From IMG/VR virus record IMGVR_UViG_3300025030_000400, positions 1-24,641 of that record: a DNA stretch of 24,641 bases, one strand, 5' to 3'. The position numbers and the translations under genes are program-made. The stretch is from a virus. Below are positions 13,344 to 21,655 of the stretch, in pieces (position 1 is the stretch's first letter; each line of letters opens with the position of its first letter). Below the pieces are notes generated by a model. It was not told the DNA's origin, ran no database searches, and saw only the letters and a list, made by a program, of their open reading frames with translations.

Positions 13344-13666
13344 AATTGTTCGCGTTCAACAAAGACATCCCGTACAACTGTGGGCCGACCGAATGGGCGT
13401 GGGTCACATTCACCACGTTCAAGGACGCACCGGGGTGGGGTCTGTTCATCCACTTACCGTTGCCCATCAAACGCAACAGCTACGACATTCACACAAATCA
13501 GCAAACCCGTGGGTGGCATGTTCCGTTGATAGGATTTCGCCACGATCAGGCTGACTGCTGGTTGATCAAGATTTTAGTGCAGTGGTACAAGGTGGTGCCG
13601 ACCTACGGGCAAGTAGCAAATAATAGGGATGCCGCCGACCATCGGGCAATTGGAGAGGAATCATGA
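13340..13666 (+). CDS. Small phage protein, unknown function (108 aa)
   Basis: It overlaps the previous stop (ATGA) and the next start. The product is rich in aromatic residues (FNKDIPYNCGPTEWAWVTF, GWGLFIHLPLPI) and ends in a charged tail. No domain is recognised. Coupled translation on both sides suggests a conserved operon position between portal and scaffold. Confidence 0.7.
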   Translation: MKLFAFNKDIPYNCGPTEWAWVTFTTFKDAPGWGLFIHLPLPIKRNSYDIHTNQQTRGWHVPLIGFRHDQADCWLIKILVQWYKVVPTYGQVANNRDAADHRAIGEES

Positions 13667-14577
13667 TCATCAGACGACTGTTTGCACCTGACGGAGTACC
13701 CCAAGGCAGTGTGACCATAACCGAGGGCACACCCACCCCTGCACCAGCAACACCGGCCCCCACGCCCACCGAACCCCCGGCGCCGGTAGAGCCACCCGCA
13801 GCATCGACCGACGAACCATCGGCACCAACCGACCCCCCGGCACCCGCTCCCGAGCCTGACAGCGCAACGGGTCTCAAGGCGGCAGCAGCGGCAGAGCGCA
13901 GGAAGCGGCAGGAAGCACAGGAGCAGGCGCGACAGGCACGCGAGGAAGCAGCATTTCTCCGTGGGCAGCTTGCCGCGGCGACCCCGGCAGCACCAGCCGA
14001 GCCAGTGGCACCTACCGGCCCCCCGGTCGCACCCCGTGCAGATGATTACGAGCACTGGGATGACTTCCAGGCAGCCGACCGTCAGCACATCGTCAAGTTG
14101 GCCGAGTATAACGTCATGCAGAACCTGCAGACCATCGAGCAGCAGCGCACCGCACAGCGCACGCAGCAGGAGACGGAGACCAACTGGCAGCAGCGCCGTA
14201 CCACAGCCGTTGCCAAGTACCCCGACTTCAACGATGTGATCAGCAACCCCGACTTCACTCAGTCGGCAACCGTAGCGGATGTGATCAAGACGCACGATCA
14301 GGGGCCTGACCTGGCTTACCATCTCGGGACCAACCTGACCGAAGCAGCACGCATCAACGCCCTGCCGCCCATCCAGGCTGCCATGGCACTCGGGCAGATC
14401 GCCGCAACCCTCGCCAACAAACCGGCACCGGCACCGCCCCGAGTTGTGTCACAGGCTCCTGAGCCGATCAGCACCGTACCGCTGACCGTGGCACCCACAC
14501 AGTTCGACCCCGAGACGGCCTCCATGGCTGAGTACCGAGCATGGCGGCAATCACAGATGAGACCACAACGCAGGTAA
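13663..14577 (+). CDS. Scaffolding-like protein (304 aa)
   Basis: It lies directly before the coat gene, the standard place of scaffolding proteins. After 22 residues comes a long Pro/Ala/Thr/Glu-rich disordered stretch (residues 23-70), then a helical charged region (ERRKRQEAQEQARQAREEA) and a Gln/Arg/Thr-rich helix in the middle. A basic C-terminus (EYRAWRQSQMRPQRR) could be the coat-binding end, as P22 scaffold binds coat with its basic C-terminal helix-turn-helix. ATG start after GGAGAGG, overlapping the preceding stop. The low sequence complexity prevents a firmer family call. Confidence 0.75.
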   Translation: MIIRRLFAPDGVPQGSVTITEGTPTPAPATPAPTPTEPPAPVEPPAASTDEPSAPTDPPAPAPEPDSATGLKAAAAAERRKRQEAQEQARQAREEAAFLRGQLAAATPAAPAEPVAPTGPPVAPRADDYEHWDDFQAADRQHIVKLAEYNVMQNLQTIEQQRTAQRTQQETETNWQQRRTTAVAKYPDFNDVISNPDFTQSATVADVIKTHDQGPDLAYHLGTNLTEAARINALPPIQAAMALGQIAATLANKPAPAPPRVVSQAPEPISTVPLTVAPTQFDPETASMAEYRAWRQSQMRPQRR

Positions 14578-14594
14578 TATAAGGAGATAAATTA

Positions 14595-15929
14595 ATGGGA
14601 GCCAATGTTGTATTGACCGACTCGGTAATTGCCAAAGAGGCAATGATGGAGTTTCAGAACCAGATCGGATTCCTGAAAGGCGTCCGCAAGCAGTATTCCG
14701 ACCAGTTCGCAAGGACCGGCGCCAAGATCGGCGACACGATCAACGTCAAGAAACCGAAACGTTGGACCGTCCAGCAGGGGCCGGGGATCATCCCGCAGGG
14801 TCAGACCGACGAGACCGTGCCGCTCACCCTCAATCGCTTCTGGACCATCCCGATGTCCTTCAGCGATGTGGAGCGTACCCTGCACATCGATGAGTTCCGC
14901 AAGCAGTATATCGTGCCGGCGATCAGCAAGATGGCATCGCAGATGGACTGGGAATGCCATGTGGCTGCGATCACCGGCCTCTATCCGACCGCCAACAGCC
15001 TCGGTTCCTACGCCTGCCCCGGCGCCGGCCCCGTCAACACCGTAATCGGCACCCCCGGCACCACCATTGGCACGGCAGGTGGTTCGGCCACTGGCCTCCT
15101 GCAGTACAACGCACCGACCGCGTTCTTGAACGCCGGTATGCTGCTCGACAATGCCTGCGCACCGGACGACGGCAACCGCCACATGCTGCTCAACTCCGCA
15201 GCACAGGCTTCCAGCATCGGCAGCCTGACCGGCCTGTTCAATCCGCAGGGGATCATCTCCGACCAGTACCGTAAGGGTGTCTTGGGCGATGCGCTGCGAT
15301 TCAAGTTCGCCATGGATCAGAACTGCCACGTGTTCACCGCCGGCAGCCGCGCCATCAGCGGCAACGAGACTACCACCACGTCCGCATGGACTGCGGGTGC
15401 CACCCCGTCGGCAACCATGGTCTTCACCGCGGCAGCCGGCGACAACACCAAAACTCTTGTCCCGGGTGATACCTTCACCGTAGCCAACGTCTACGCGGTC
15501 AACCCCGACAACCAGCAGAACACCGGCATCCTGTACCAGTTCGTCGTGGCCGAGGCGGTCACCCTGGCAACCGGCGCCAACAACGTGGTCGTCGCCAACC
15601 CGCCCCGCGTAGCCGGGCCTACCACCGCATACGGCACCGTCGTCCTGACCGGCACCAGCGCCACCGCAGCCGTGGTGTTCACGACCGGCGCGGCCAGCAC
15701 CGTCAGCCCGCAGAACCTGGCTTTCCACGAATCGGCGTTCACCCTGGGTACCGCTGACCTCCCGGTTGACATGCCGAATTGCCGCGCCACCCGCGTCAGC
15801 GAGGAAGGGATCAGCATGAGAATCGTAACGGGCTATGACATTATGAGTTCCAATGTCATAACGAGGCTGGATGTGCTCGGGGGCTTCTCCACCCATCGCC
15901 CCGAATGGGCTGTGAGACTTGCCTCGTAG
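14595..15929 (+). CDS. Major coat protein, P22 gp5-like HK97 fold (444 aa)
   Basis: The main capsid subunit. AAGGAG (14580-14585) precedes ATG 14595, giving strong translation. The N-terminus (MGANVVLTDSVIAKEAMMEF) and the segment GDTINVKKPKRW, then SFSDVERTLHIDEF, match P22-type coat proteins of about 430 residues. The middle (residues about 250-380, Thr/Ala/Val-rich, with FTVANVYAVNP) fits the inserted I-domain of this family. A longer Gly/Thr-rich loop near residue 150 (GTPGTTIGTAGGSATG) is an addition. The long leftward frame opposite it is a shadow. Confidence 0.92.
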   Translation: MGANVVLTDSVIAKEAMMEFQNQIGFLKGVRKQYSDQFARTGAKIGDTINVKKPKRWTVQQGPGIIPQGQTDETVPLTLNRFWTIPMSFSDVERTLHIDEFRKQYIVPAISKMASQMDWECHVAAITGLYPTANSLGSYACPGAGPVNTVIGTPGTTIGTAGGSATGLLQYNAPTAFLNAGMLLDNACAPDDGNRHMLLNSAAQASSIGSLTGLFNPQGIISDQYRKGVLGDALRFKFAMDQNCHVFTAGSRAISGNETTTTSAWTAGATPSATMVFTAAAGDNTKTLVPGDTFTVANVYAVNPDNQQNTGILYQFVVAEAVTLATGANNVVVANPPRVAGPTTAYGTVVLTGTSATAAVVFTTGAASTVSPQNLAFHESAFTLGTADLPVDMPNCRATRVSEEGISMRIVTGYDIMSSNVITRLDVLGGFSTHRPEWAVRLAS

Positions 15930-15938
15930 CACACCCAC

Positions 15939-15967
15939 GACAACCGGCCCGGTGTGACAACCGGCCC
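15939..15967. repeat. 12-base direct repeat before the small head gene
   Basis: GACAACCGGCCC occurs at 15939-15950 and 15956-15967, 17 bases apart, in the 64-base gap after the coat gene. TATACT at 15968-15973 follows but no well-spaced -35 is present. The function is unknown. Confidence 0.5.
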
Positions 15968-15993
15968 TATACTACCAATAAGGAGAATATATC

Positions 15994-16218
15994 ATGTCTT
16001 TGGACTCCCACACCACCACCATCATGGGTCCGCTGTCGGGCACCATTCCGGTCGGCATGAGGGCAGGCGCTGCCCAGGCAGCCGTCACCACGACCGCTGC
16101 GACATCCACCACGCCTTACGGGTTCGGTGCAGCGGCCCAAGCTGACGCAATAGTAACGCTCGTTAATGAGATCAGGGCCACCCTGGTCGCAGCAGGCATC
16201 ATGAAGGGCGAAGCCTGA
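15994..16218 (+). CDS. Small virion protein, head-fibre/decoration-like (74 aa)
   Basis: AAGGAG at 15980-15985 lies before ATG 15994. After a Thr/Ala/Ser-rich N-terminal half (TTTIMGPLSGTIPVG) the C-terminus ADAIVTLVNEIRATLVAAGIM is a short helix pattern I know from phage head-fibre and decoration-type proteins, where it forms a trimeric coiled coil. Position directly after the coat gene agrees. Alternative: an assembly cofactor. Confidence 0.55.
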   Translation: MSLDSHTTTIMGPLSGTIPVGMRAGAAQAAVTTTAATSTTPYGFGAAAQADAIVTLVNEIRATLVAAGIMKGEA

Positions 16219-16331
16219 TGAAACAGATGCCCACGATCCAAGGCAAGAAGCCCCCCATCAAGACCCGCAAGGGTAAACCGGTCGGCAAGATGGTCATCAC
16301 GGTCGGCAAGCCGATGGGCGACAAGTGCTAA
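16218..16331 (+). CDS. Lysine-rich peptide (37 aa)
   Basis: ATG overlaps the preceding stop (TGATG) after GAAGGGCGAAG. It encodes MKQMPTIQGKKPPIKTRKG..., with a repeated basic theme (GKP, KPVGK). It ends eight bases before the terminator stem. Basic composition could mean nucleic-acid binding or a virion-internal peptide. The overlap supports a real gene. Confidence 0.5.
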   Translation: MKQMPTIQGKKPPIKTRKGKPVGKMVITVGKPMGDKC

Positions 16332-16338
16332 ACCAACC

Positions 16339-16374
16339 AAGGCCGGTGTGACTATTTACCACCGGCCTTGCTTT
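16339..16374 (+). terminator. Intrinsic terminator after the capsid operon
   Basis: AAGGCCGGTG (16339-16348) pairs perfectly with CACCGGCCTT (16360-16369), an 11-base loop between, followed by GCTTT. The 10-bp GC-rich stem and short T-run suit partial or full termination after the highly expressed coat region. Confidence 0.85.
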
Positions 16375-16392
16375 ACGCTGGAGGGCGGGGCG

Positions 16393-16668
16393 ATGGGTAA
16401 TCTGGTCAAAGAATGTGTTTCGGTGATGAGAACAAAAAGGCTTGATGATATTCTTCAAGAACTTTGTCGGTATGGCAAACCTCGGTTGTCAAATACTGGT
16501 TCAATCGGCCAGCAAGAATGGTACTGTAACATGGAGATGTTCGCTCAAGGAAAAGGTGTAGAGTTCAAGATCGCGTCTGATTTTAAACATTCTACACCCA
16601 CAGAGGCGGCGTTAATCTGTTATGAGAGAATGGTGGCAGCTCTTGAAACACTCGGGGTGACCGCCTAA
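16393..16668 (+). CDS. Phage protein of unknown function, AT-rich (91 aa)
   Basis: Start ATG 16393 after GGAGGG (16380-16385); an in-frame GTG at 16348 lies inside the terminator stem. The product (MGNLVKECVSVMRTKRLDDI...) has several cysteines and a helical C-terminus. It is visibly richer in A/T codons than its neighbours and sits just after a terminator, which is how moron-type additions look. The role is unknown. Confidence 0.6.
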   Translation: MGNLVKECVSVMRTKRLDDILQELCRYGKPRLSNTGSIGQQEWYCNMEMFAQGKGVEFKIASDFKHSTPTEAALICYERMVAALETLGVTA

Positions 16669-17318
16669 TGCGCGTCCTATTCGCCACCCCCTCATACCGC
16701 GGTATCACCTACGCACCGTTCCTCGAATCGCTTGAGGCGACCACCGCACTGCTGGCCGAACACGGCCACCAAACCGAATTTTATCTGCTCACGGGTTGCT
16801 GCTACGTGCAGACGGCTCGTAACCAGATTGTCAAGCATTTTCTCGGGTCCGATGCTGATGTGCTGTTCTTCCTCGATGACGACATATCCTGGCCCGCTGG
16901 TGCAGCTCTCAAATTGATTGAGACTCCCGGTGAAGTAGTGGCCGGCATATACCCGCTCAAGTCAGAACCACTCGGCTTTCCGGTAGTCATCCATACCACG
17001 CTGGAAGACGCCCCTGTGCAGCGGGCTGACGGCTGTGTGGCTGCTGATGCGGTGCCAACTGGCTTTCTGTGTATCCACCGCTCGGCCCTGGAGCGCATGA
17101 TCGTCGCGTATCCGGGCCAACGGTACGTGTGCGACGAGAGTGGTGAGATGTACGACCTGTTCCCGCAGGGTGTCCACGGAGGTAGGTGGGTCGGTGAGGA
17201 CTTCGCATTCTGCCGCCTGTGGAGGGAAATCGGCGGCGAGATGTGGGTCCAGTGCAATATTTCATTTACACACGCGGGGCGGCATGGTAATTTCATGCAT
17301 TATTTGCAGGAGGGTTAG
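16668..17318 (+). CDS. GT-A family glycosyltransferase-like protein (216 aa)
   Basis: The protein resembles small nucleotide-sugar glycosyltransferases of phages. It opens MRVLFATPSYRG, has a conserved-looking TARNQIVKHFL segment, then the acidic motif DDD (residues 70-72, in FFLDDDISW), the usual metal/sugar-nucleotide ligand of GT-A folds. Further on are GFLCIHRSALERM and WVGEDFAFC (an ED-type acceptor-site motif), and a C-terminal HAGRHGNFMHYL. No membrane segment is seen, so it is cytosolic. It overlaps the previous stop by one base. Plausible jobs: modifying host surface glycan or a virion protein; the acceptor is unknown. Confidence 0.75.
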   Translation: MRVLFATPSYRGITYAPFLESLEATTALLAEHGHQTEFYLLTGCCYVQTARNQIVKHFLGSDADVLFFLDDDISWPAGAALKLIETPGEVVAGIYPLKSEPLGFPVVIHTTLEDAPVQRADGCVAADAVPTGFLCIHRSALERMIVAYPGQRYVCDESGEMYDLFPQGVHGGRWVGEDFAFCRLWREIGGEMWVQCNISFTHAGRHGNFMHYLQEG

Positions 17319-17600
17319 ATGACAAGGGTAAACGTAGGCAAGAGAATATTCCAAGACCCTGTGACCCAGGTGTTCAAGACCATATCGGTTTTCAGTGAGA
17401 TTGAACCTGAACCGGAAGTCAATCAGATTCGCGAATACCGACCGAACCTGGCTGAGATATTGGCTGCCGCTGCCGCCGAGCAGGTAGCACCCACGGTTGA
17501 GGTAGTCACACTGCCCCCGGTACCGGTCGAGCCACCCGTCAAACCGAAACGCATCTGGAAACCGAGACCCAACCGCAAGAAGGGAGCTGCCAAACCATGA
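17319..17600 (+). CDS. Pro/Lys-rich phage protein, unknown function (93 aa)
   Basis: AGGAGGG at 17308-17314 precedes ATG 17319. An N-terminal globular-looking half is followed by an Ala run (AEILAAAAAEQ), Val/Pro-rich text (LPPVPVEPPVK) and a strongly basic tail (KPKRIWKPRPNRKKG). The layout suggests a linker or nucleic-acid or capsid binding tail. No family is recognised. Confidence 0.65.
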   Translation: MTRVNVGKRIFQDPVTQVFKTISVFSEIEPEPEVNQIREYRPNLAEILAAAAAEQVAPTVEVVTLPPVPVEPPVKPKRIWKPRPNRKKGAAKP

Positions 17601-17881
17601 GACGCCTACCGTTCCTGTTCAGCACCGACGACCATGGGAGGTTCATTGCCAAGTACCATGACGCCTTTGAAACGGTACGCATGGACATGAACAGTGAGCC
17701 GAAGTACTACGGCGACCTCCACAGTGAGGGGTATTTCACCATACGCCGCCACACTGATACCGCTGGCGACGAGCATATTATGTTCTACATCGGTCAGCCT
17801 GACGAAACGCTGGCAACCAAATGGGCAGACAGGGCGACTCTCACCTATGTGGAGTATGATCAGGTCGAGGTGATGATATGA
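17597..17881 (+). CDS. Small phage protein, unknown function (94 aa)
   Basis: ATGA overlaps join it to both neighbours. The product begins MRRLPFLFSTDDHGRFIAKY and is soluble-looking, beta-rich and acidic. No motif is recognised. Translational coupling on both sides indicates a real operon member. Confidence 0.65.
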   Translation: MRRLPFLFSTDDHGRFIAKYHDAFETVRMDMNSEPKYYGDLHSEGYFTIRRHTDTAGDEHIMFYIGQPDETLATKWADRATLTYVEYDQVEVMI

Positions 17882-20448
17882 TGTGGCTACTGGTAGCACT
17901 GGCTCTGGTGATCGGGTATCTGATTGGTCGGTACTGCCGACCGGGCACGCCGGCAGTGGTAGCACAGGAGGCACCCACACAGCTGGAGCCGCCGCCCGTC
18001 ACGCCGGCAAAATACCGGTATGACCCCGACACCCACAAACTGATACGCCACTGTGTGGTCGTCGGTCTGTTGCTGACTGCCGCTGTGTCTTCCCAGGCTG
18101 GTAACATAGCGGTCATGGACCCGTTTACCAAGGGTCCGAAAAACCTTGTCCCGGGCGCGGGGATAGCATTTACCGGAACAACCATTTCCGCAACCGGTGT
18201 GCCTGCTGGCGGTGTCACCGACATCACATTCAAGAACTACACTGGAGCAGAAGGGGGCAGAGCTACCAACGACCGTGTGGACTTCGTGCAGGAACAGGTG
18301 ACTGGGCAGGCTACTGGGGCGGCTCTCGGGGCCACTGCGCTACAACCCGGCGCACCAGCAACATCCATAGCCAACACCCCTGCAGGGTCGATAGCAGCTA
18401 CGGACGTGGACGCTGCGCTGAGAGAGTTGGATGCGGAAAAGGCTACGGCGGCGCAGGGGGCGAAGGCGGATAGCGCGTTGCAGCCTGGGAACGTTGTTAA
18501 TGATCTGATAAGCGGCGGGGTGGCTGTTCCTTTAAGTGCTGAACAAGGTAAATCTTTGCAAACTTCTAAACAGGAGCTACTGACAGGTGTGGCTGGTTTT
18601 GACCTAAATGCTACGGGTACAGGCGACCGTAATGGGTTGATTGATCTTCACGCCTCTGACCTTGCAGCGCAATCAGACTATTCATCCAGAATTATTAGAT
18701 CAAATGGAGATGGGGGCCTTCGGTTTTTCAACCGCTACGCAAACTCCAATCCTGCTGGTAGTTACGCTTTTTATTTCAGTTCTGACAATGCATCAGCAGG
18801 CAACAGCGGCGGTAATTTCACTATTGCTAACGGGGGGGTCTTCCACAGGATTACAGCACCGACTTACGCATGGAATATGTGGCCTGCGGTCGAACATTCT
18901 GTTGAGTTCCCGCTTCTTGGGGTAGGTGGGGCGAATAGTGGATTTGCGCAGTGGTTGGTTTCTGCTGGGCCTACTCCAGCACAGGTAGCCGCGAATAGCA
19001 ACGGTGCAAATTGGGGGATAATAGGCAGCGAGATTAACACATTCGAACGCACTGCTGATGCAGGGTATATGGAGTCGCGAGTCGGACGTTTTTCTGTTGG
19101 GCTCCAGTTGGTACCCGAATCGGAGTTGTCCATTTTTGGGGGCGCGCCTCAACAAGGGTACAACGGATCATTTGGTTTGATGATTGGTGGCTCTGATGCT
19201 TCGGCCCCGAGAACATACCCTTCAGCTAAGTGGCACGTACCTCTGATGATACATTTAAACGGGACCGCGCCGGGGGGTACATCTATGCTCCTACGTGGGG
19301 GGGGTGACGATTCTAACGACCCTAATATAGCCGTTAAAATTATGGATTACCAAAACATTGGGATAGATACTTCATCGGCAACGATGGCATCAGATGCTAT
19401 TCGCCTCGGTCCTACACATACAATAGGTGACGGCACCAACAGTTACACACTTGCACAACTAGCGGAGGGGGGTAGCGCAGGAACCCCTGCATCTACAGTA
19501 ACGACTCAAGCCTTTGCCGATGCTGGCACTGTGGGCGTTTCAACCGATTACGCAAGGGGCGATCATAAGCACGCGATGCCAATTACTCCGCTGACTACCA
19601 CATCTATGAGTGCGTCTTCTGGTGTTGCTACGTCAAGGGCTCAACCAGATCTTGATACAGCCAATAGGTACAGCGTCGTGACAACAAATTATACAGCCAC
19701 GGATACAACACCGGCCGTAGGATCATCTTTGGCTGGTATAGATATTAATGCACAATACAGCGGGGATAATAGCTCAGGTAATGCTGTTGATGCTGTTTAT
19801 GGGGCATTCCTTAGTGCGCGTAACACAGGGGTAGGACGGGTAGATAATCTTGGCAACTATAGTTGGCTACGAAATACCTCCACTGGTACGGTTAAATATT
19901 TGGATAACTTTTTCGCTAAATCCCCAACTAACGCAGGAACGCTTTCAGCCGGTGGTCGCAGTACGGGGTTTTACTCCGAAAACATGGGGCTTACTGGTAT
20001 GGCTGCATCCTACGGTCTATTTATAGCTAATCAGAGCGGGTCAACTCTTAACTACGCCATCAAGACCGGCACCGGCAAGGTTGAATTTGGTGATAACGTA
20101 ACTGTTTCCGGCGACATCCTCGAATCAGTCCAATCCACAGCAACCGACGCCAACCTGACCGCCACGGCGGCGTACTCAAAGCTGACCGTGACTACGACCA
20201 CCCAGAGAACTGTCACGCTCCCTGCTGTTGCTAACATCGGCATGACCACCAAGCTTATTGAGATTTGCGGCACTGCCGTTGTGCCCAACGTAGCATGGGC
20301 GGCGGGCGCTGGCTCGGTGACATGGGGGGATACGGGAGCGCCTACGTTCACCTCGGGGAAATGCCAGTATGTCTCAGCAATCACGACCAACACGGTGGCT
20401 ACCTCTACGGCGGCATGGCGGCTGATGACAGATGGGAGGACGTGGTAA
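17878..20448 (+). CDS. Large tail-fibre-like protein with N-terminal membrane/signal segments (856 aa)
   Basis: The N-terminus has a hydrophobic segment (MWLLVALALVIGYLIGRY), a Pro-rich linker, then a second signal-peptide-like segment at residues 60-77 (VVVGLLLTAAVSSQAGN). No separate start with a ribosome site precedes the second one, so this reads as a fusion. The body looks like a phage fibre: helical Ala-rich repeats with ALQPG twice, long Gly/Ser/Asn-rich beta text, and GDHKH near residue 560, typical of fibre proteins. The C-terminal part (TATAAYSKLTVTTTTQRT) resembles fibre ends. Positions about 18530-20050 are AT-richer than the ends, suggesting a mosaic exchange. It likely binds host receptors; the membrane segments are unexplained. 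Confidence 0.72.
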   Translation: MMWLLVALALVIGYLIGRYCRPGTPAVVAQEAPTQLEPPPVTPAKYRYDPDTHKLIRHCVVVGLLLTAAVSSQAGNIAVMDPFTKGPKNLVPGAGIAFTGTTISATGVPAGGVTDITFKNYTGAEGGRATNDRVDFVQEQVTGQATGAALGATALQPGAPATSIANTPAGSIAATDVDAALRELDAEKATAAQGAKADSALQPGNVVNDLISGGVAVPLSAEQGKSLQTSKQELLTGVAGFDLNATGTGDRNGLIDLHASDLAAQSDYSSRIIRSNGDGGLRFFNRYANSNPAGSYAFYFSSDNASAGNSGGNFTIANGGVFHRITAPTYAWNMWPAVEHSVEFPLLGVGGANSGFAQWLVSAGPTPAQVAANSNGANWGIIGSEINTFERTADAGYMESRVGRFSVGLQLVPESELSIFGGAPQQGYNGSFGLMIGGSDASAPRTYPSAKWHVPLMIHLNGTAPGGTSMLLRGGGDDSNDPNIAVKIMDYQNIGIDTSSATMASDAIRLGPTHTIGDGTNSYTLAQLAEGGSAGTPASTVTTQAFADAGTVGVSTDYARGDHKHAMPITPLTTTSMSASSGVATSRAQPDLDTANRYSVVTTNYTATDTTPAVGSSLAGIDINAQYSGDNSSGNAVDAVYGAFLSARNTGVGRVDNLGNYSWLRNTSTGTVKYLDNFFAKSPTNAGTLSAGGRSTGFYSENMGLTGMAASYGLFIANQSGSTLNYAIKTGTGKVEFGDNVTVSGDILESVQSTATDANLTATAAYSKLTVTTTTQRTVTLPAVANIGMTTKLIEICGTAVVPNVAWAAGAGSVTWGDTGAPTFTSGKCQYVSAITTNTVATSTAAWRLMTDGRTW

Positions 20449-20927
20449 TGAGAGCTTTAGTTTTCCTACTGGCTTTATTGACAGCGGCTCCTGCGTTTGC
20501 GGGGCCGGGGGTGCGGAGTGTTATGAGGGCGGATAACAAGCCCACCCACATTACCAGCACCTTTGAAACCGGCTTTGACGGCTGGACCGTCTCTGGCAGC
20601 GTCACGCGCACCACCGACGACTCGCAACCAGTGGGCGGCTATTCCGTACGGATTCCAGGAGGATCGGATCAACTTATCTCTAAGACGTTCACTCACTCCA
20701 CAGCGGGAACCATAAGTTTTTGGCACGACTACACAGGCAATGGCACCTTTTTTTACACAGTTGTCCACTCTGGTGGAACTGTCGAGGACGGTATATCTGG
20801 CTCCGGGGCTTGGGCTCAGGTCACACTTGGGCCATACCCAGCAGGGACCACGACACTGACACTAACCTACAATCTTGGCTCTGGATACGACGTAGAGGTT
20901 GACACTATCAGGTATCCGGCACCGTAA
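20448..20927 (+). CDS. Secreted carbohydrate-binding-like protein (159 aa)
   Basis: Start ATG 20448 overlaps the previous stop by one base. The N-terminus is a classic Sec signal peptide: MRA, hydrophobic core LVFLLALLTAAP, cleavage site AFA-G. The mature part begins near residue 19 and contains FETGFDGWTVSGSVTRTTDD, then Gly/Ser/Thr-rich strands ending VDTIRYPAP, similar to jelly-roll carbohydrate-binding modules. In a Gram-negative host it would reach the periplasm or outside. Placed between tail genes, it could be a surface-modifying or superinfection factor, or a tail part. The fold call is from pattern only. Confidence 0.65.
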   Translation: MRALVFLLALLTAAPAFAGPGVRSVMRADNKPTHITSTFETGFDGWTVSGSVTRTTDDSQPVGGYSVRIPGGSDQLISKTFTHSTAGTISFWHDYTGNGTFFYTVVHSGGTVEDGISGSGAWAQVTLGPYPAGTTTLTLTYNLGSGYDVEVDTIRYPAP

Positions 20928-20938
20928 CGGAGACACAC

Positions 20939-21655
20939 ATGCTAGTCAAAGAACTCTTCAAATCAATACTCGAAATCTGCGGTGTGACTACCCTGGACGA
21001 AGAACCCGACGCCAGCGACATGCAGAAAGTCAAGCGGCACGTCAACCTGCTACTCGACAGCCTGTCAGCACGCCGGCTGATCCAGCTCTCCACAACCAGC
21101 GAGTCCCACACGCTCACCCCCGGCACACGCAGTTACACCATCGGCTCAGGGGCCGCGTTCAACACCGACAAGCCGATCAACCTGACCAGCGCGTATCTGG
21201 TGGACACCTACGGCGACCGGCATCCGGTGGAAATAGTCACTCAGGTCGAGTACCAGTTGTGGGATGACAACCCGGGCCGACCGACCGAGTTGTACTACGA
21301 CGCCGGGGCCACTCAGGCAGCCACGCCCGTAGGCACCGTGTGGCTTAACCCCGTGCCGGATACCGCGGCATCGCTGGTCATTGACTCAGTGAAGTACCTG
21401 ACCGAGTTCAGCAGTCTGACTGCCAGTGTGAACTTCCCCAAGGCGTACCACGCAATGCTGGTCCATAACGGGGCGATGGCTTGCTGGAGGCCGCTCGGGC
21501 GCACCGGCCCCCCGCCAGGCGACATACGGTTGATGGCTGAGAGGACCATGAAGGTGATCGAGACCATGAACGCTCGACAGTCGATAATGATGACCGACTT
21601 ACCCGCTGGCGCGGGTAGCGGTGGGCAGTGGAACATATTGACAGGGGGTTACTGA
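20939..21655 (+). CDS. Tail accessory factor, P22 gp4-like (238 aa)
   Basis: In P22 gp4 binds below the portal and closes the neck. Start ATG 20939 with CGGAG upstream. The N-terminal helix pair (VKELFKSILEICGV, KVKRHVNLLLDSLSARRL), then TPGTRSYTIGSG, a beta middle and a C-terminal MKVIETMNARQSIMM fit gp4-like adaptor proteins. Length is larger than P22 gp4 (166 residues), but similar to many relatives. Its neighbour gp10-like protein follows with a one-base overlap, the usual P22 order. Confidence 0.82.
   Translation: MLVKELFKSILEICGVTTLDEEPDASDMQKVKRHVNLLLDSLSARRLIQLSTTSESHTLTPGTRSYTIGSGAAFNTDKPINLTSAYLVDTYGDRHPVEIVTQVEYQLWDDNPGRPTELYYDAGATQAATPVGTVWLNPVPDTAASLVIDSVKYLTEFSSLTASVNFPKAYHAMLVHNGAMACWRPLGRTGPPPGDIRLMAERTMKVIETMNARQSIMMTDLPAGAGSGGQWNILTGGY

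Noticed and set aside
13603-14322. 239-aa leftward frame opposite the scaffold
   Set aside because: It is a Cys/Gly/Arg-rich shadow of Pro/Ala-rich coding sequence.
14592-15938. 448-aa leftward open frame opposite the coat gene
   Set aside because: It mirrors the GC-rich coat gene almost exactly, is low complexity (Gly/Ala/Arg) and has no ribosome site; it is a shadow frame.
15953-15973. Possible promoter TGTGAC / TATACT after the coat gene
   Set aside because: Spacer is only nine bases; an alternative -35 is 25 bases away.
20899-21267. 122-aa rightward frame overlapping the gp4-like gene
   Set aside because: It is Arg/His/Gln-rich frame-shifted text; the gp4-like frame has family motifs and a better start.
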